In this document: piece after piece, positions 5,568-6,949 of the stretch
Numbering within the stretch: position 1 is the first letter of the stretch
Layout: the number at the start of each line of letters is the position of its first letter
Origin: Candidatus Latescibacteria bacterium 4484_107
GTDB taxonomy: Bacteria; Latescibacterota; 4484-107
Assembly (NCBI GenBank): GCA_002059205.1
Contig: MVCQ01000182.1
Location: 1-6,949 of the forward strand
Direction: 5' to 3'
Length of the DNA stretch: 6,949 nucleotides
Notes under the pieces: model-generated
Seen by the model: only the letters and a program-made list of their open reading frames with translations
Told to the model about the DNA's origin: nothing
Databases searched by the model: none
Program-made: the position numbers and the translations under genes

Positions 5568-5660
5568 CGAGAGGAAAGGGGTTGCTCCAAATCGGAGCTT
5601 CCTTAGTCGGGAAAGGGATTGCCCTCCTACACAGGTGCGTAGGAGGCGAATCTTTTCGCC
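5536..5660. repeat. Cluster of four short hairpins after rfbD
   Basis: Perfect stems seen: CGAATCTG/CAGATTCG (5536-5543 with 5554-5561), GCTCC/GGAGC (5584-5588 with 5594-5598), CCTCCTAC/GTAGGAGG (5623-5630 with 5639-5646) and GGCGAA-TCTT-TTCGCC (5645-5660). The last two share two bases, so only one can form fully at a time. The block lies between the stop of the reductase gene and the UroD-like remnant. The GTAGGAGGCGAAT...TTCGCC core looks like dispersed REP-type repeats seen in several bacterial groups. None is followed by a good T run on the minus strand, so termination is not claimed. Confidence 0.6.
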
Positions 5661-5671
5661 GATCCGGAAGC

Positions 5672-6514
5672 TCACCGCCCCAACGCCAAATACGCCGCCA
5701 ATCCCTCCTCCCAACTCCGCATACGATCCCCGATGGTCAGTTCCATACAGTAGTTCCGCAGCACGGAATAGGCCGGTCTGACAGCCGGTCGTCCGAGGGC
5801 TTCGGTGGAAATGGGAACGACGCGCACGTTTTCCACGTGGGCCAATTCGAGGATTTTTCGGGCGTAGTCGAACCAGGAACAGGCCCCGTTGTTGGAGAGG
5901 TGATAGATGCCGTACGCTTCGGTGGCGATCAGTCGCGCCATCTCCGGGACCAGGTCGCCCGCGAACGTGGGGGAGCCGATCTGATCGTTTACGATGCTCA
6001 GTTCGTTCCGCTCTCCGGCGAGGCGAAGGATGGTCTCGACGAAATTCTTGCCGTGCCTTCCGAAGAGCCACGACGTGCGCACGATGAATCCTTTCCTCAG
6101 CAAGGAGCGCACGAAAATCTCTCCGGCGAGCTTGGACCGGGCGTACACGCTTTGCGGATCGGGCGCGTCAAATTCGATGTAGGGCTGTTTTTTCCGGCCA
6201 TTGAAGACGAAGTCCGTGCTGATGTAAACCATCGCCGCGTCTATCCGAGCGCACGCCAGGGCTACGTTCTGCGTGCCGATGGCGTTCACCTGGTACGCCA
6301 AGTCGGGATGCTGCTCGCATCCATCCACGTCGGTATAGGCGGCGGTGTGAATCACGAGTTGAGGGGTTCGGATCGCAACGGCCTCCATAATCTGCGCCCG
6401 GTCGGTGATGTCCGCTTCCTCCAGGTCTATGCCAGAGACCTCGTGCTCTTGGGACAGGAAGTGCATCAATTCCGTGCCCAGCATGCCTTTGTGTCCTGTG
6501 ATCAGAATTTTCAT
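5672..6514 (-). CDS. rfbD: dTDP-4-dehydrorhamnose reductase (RmlD/RfbD-like)
   Basis: This enzyme makes the last step of dTDP-L-rhamnose synthesis: NAD(P)H-dependent reduction of dTDP-4-dehydro-L-rhamnose in the cytoplasm, feeding cell-surface polysaccharide. The 280 residues match the family. It is an extended short-chain dehydrogenase. The Rossmann motif is GHKGMLG (7-13), ADITD at 34-38 marks the site after the second strand, STDFVF (99-104) supplies the catalytic Thr, and YARSK (124-128) is the YxxxK pair. The substrate-side segments NDQIGSPTFAGDL (176-188) and RPAYS (246-250) are typical of RmlD. The ATG at 6514 has AAGGA seven bases upstream. No rfbA, rfbB or rfbC neighbour is in the window, so the exact sugar is inferred from family. 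Related NDP-sugar reductases, or the MAT2B-like branch, remain possible. Confidence 0.9.
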   Translation of the reverse strand: MKILITGHKGMLGTELMHFLSQEHEVSGIDLEEADITDRAQIMEAVAIRTPQLVIHTAAYTDVDGCEQHPDLAYQVNAIGTQNVALACARIDAAMVYISTDFVFNGRKKQPYIEFDAPDPQSVYARSKLAGEIFVRSLLRKGFIVRTSWLFGRHGKNFVETILRLAGERNELSIVNDQIGSPTFAGDLVPEMARLIATEAYGIYHLSNNGACSWFDYARKILELAHVENVRVVPISTEALGRPAVRPAYSVLRNYCMELTIGDRMRSWEEGLAAYLALGR

Positions 6515-6532
6515 AGTGAGTTCCTTGTTTTT

Positions 6533-6603
6533 TCACCACGGAGACACGGAGAACTGCAAAATCTTATTTAGGTTTTCTCTGTGCCTCCGTGTCTCCGTGG
6601 TGA
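6533..6603. repeat. Perfect 19-bp inverted repeat of the CACCACGGAGACACGGAG type
   Basis: TCACCACGGAGACACGGAG (6533-6551) is repeated exactly in inverted form at 6585-6603, with 33 bases between. Each arm is itself built of short CACGGAG-like units. It fills the gap between the helicase and reductase genes and is flanked by T runs on both strands, so it may also end transcription in either direction. This motif is one I recognise as a dispersed intergenic repeat in many environmental bacterial genomes; that is from memory. Confidence 0.85.
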
Positions 6604-6616
6604 GATTTTTTTAAGG

Positions 6617-6949
6617 TTATGCTCTGCTCTCAAACCACTCCCGGATCCCGGCCATCATCTCCTCTTCCGAGGCGAAGGTGCGATGGCGTGCGGGGAGGGA
6701 GTCCAGGAAGACGCTCCCGTACCGGCTGGTGATCACCCGATTGTCGAGGACGATGACCGCGCCCACGTCGGTGCGGTGGCGGATGAGGCGTCCGAATCCC
6801 TGGCGGAATCGGATGACGGCTTCGGGCACGGAGTAGTGGAGGAACGCGTTTTTCCCCGCCTGTTCGAGTTTCTCGATCTGAGCGGCTACGAGCGGCTCGG
6901 TGGGAACGGCAAAGGGAAGTTTGGTGATGACCAAAAGTTCCAGCGCCTC
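6617..6949 (-). CDS. DinG-family ATP-dependent DNA helicase, C-terminal fragment (5' end beyond window)
   Basis: Only the last 110 residues are inside the window, and the reading frame is open to the edge, so the gene begins outside. The fragment reads ALELLVITKLPFAVPTEPLV near its start and then has the helicase motif VI region IRFRQGFGRLIRHRTDVGAV. It ends in the family's usual YGSVFLDSLP segment plus a short tail. These are features of superfamily 2 XPD/DinG-like helicases, which unwind DNA 5' to 3' and usually carry an iron-sulphur cluster in the part not seen here. Role: DNA repair, or resolution of R-loops and replication conflicts. The first in-frame TTG (6934) is not a real start, because similarity continues upstream of it. 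It has no evident link to the downstream genes. Confidence 0.88.
   Translation of the reverse strand, partial: EALELLVITKLPFAVPTEPLVAAQIEKLEQAGKNAFLHYSVPEAVIRFRQGFGRLIRHRTDVGAVIVLDNRVITSRYGSVFLDSLPARHRTFASEEEMMAGIREWFESRA

Noticed and set aside
5582..6571. Long plus-strand open frame of about 330 residues
   Set aside because: It is antisense to the RfbD-like gene, whose motifs, length and ribosome site are convincing.

Overview
The window looks like chromosomal DNA of an uncultured, moderately GC-rich bacterium. Every gene I can support reads on the minus strand, so gene order is from high to low coordinates. Two kinds of evidence hint at the lineage. The gene content pairs a non-pyrrolysine MttB-type methyltransferase with a 2-oxoacid dehydrogenase. 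Every intergenic gap but one is also filled with short palindromic repeats, of kinds I associate with large environmental genomes such as Poribacteria-, Planctomycete- or Deltaproteobacteria-like bins. I cannot name the phylum, and this is a low-confidence inference.

Layout, in transcription order. (1) 6949-6617: C-terminal end of a DinG-type helicase, cut by the window edge. (2) 6603-6533: a 19-bp perfect inverted repeat. (3) 6514-5672: RfbD-like dTDP-4-dehydrorhamnose reductase (deoxysugar/cell-surface polysaccharide). (4) 5660-5536: a cluster of small hairpins. (5) 5468-5227: remnant of a uroporphyrinogen-decarboxylase-like (UroD) gene. It keeps a ribosome binding site, the N-terminus and the C-terminus but has lost the middle. 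(6) 5226-4971: apparently non-coding, ending in a TTGACA promoter and candidate operators. (7) 4964-3735: ROK-family (NagC/XylR type) transcriptional regulator, followed by a strong terminator inside a two-hairpin palindromic element. (8) 3605-2124: MttB-superfamily methyltransferase. (9) 2101-2003: large imperfect inverted repeat built of ACTGAT units. (10) 1945-1001: thiamine-diphosphate-dependent 2-oxoacid/acetoin dehydrogenase E1 alpha. (11) 952-869: run of four hairpins. (12) 841-1: dihydrolipoamide acyltransferase (E2), cut by the window edge.

How they may work together (inference). The ROK protein, MttB and the E1/E2 complex could be a sugar- or metabolite-regulated catabolic island: MttB-type demethylation of a small methylated amine, with a ThDP/lipoyl complex oxidising a 2-oxoacid or acetoin. 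The UroD-like remnant fits this, because UroD-fold proteins often accompany corrinoid methyltransferases. No corrinoid protein and no E1 beta gene is visible here, so the pathway is incomplete in this window. A 10-mer, TTTGTAGTAA, occurs in both the ROK promoter and the MttB leader, which makes regulation of MttB by the ROK protein a testable idea. RfbD and the helicase look unrelated.
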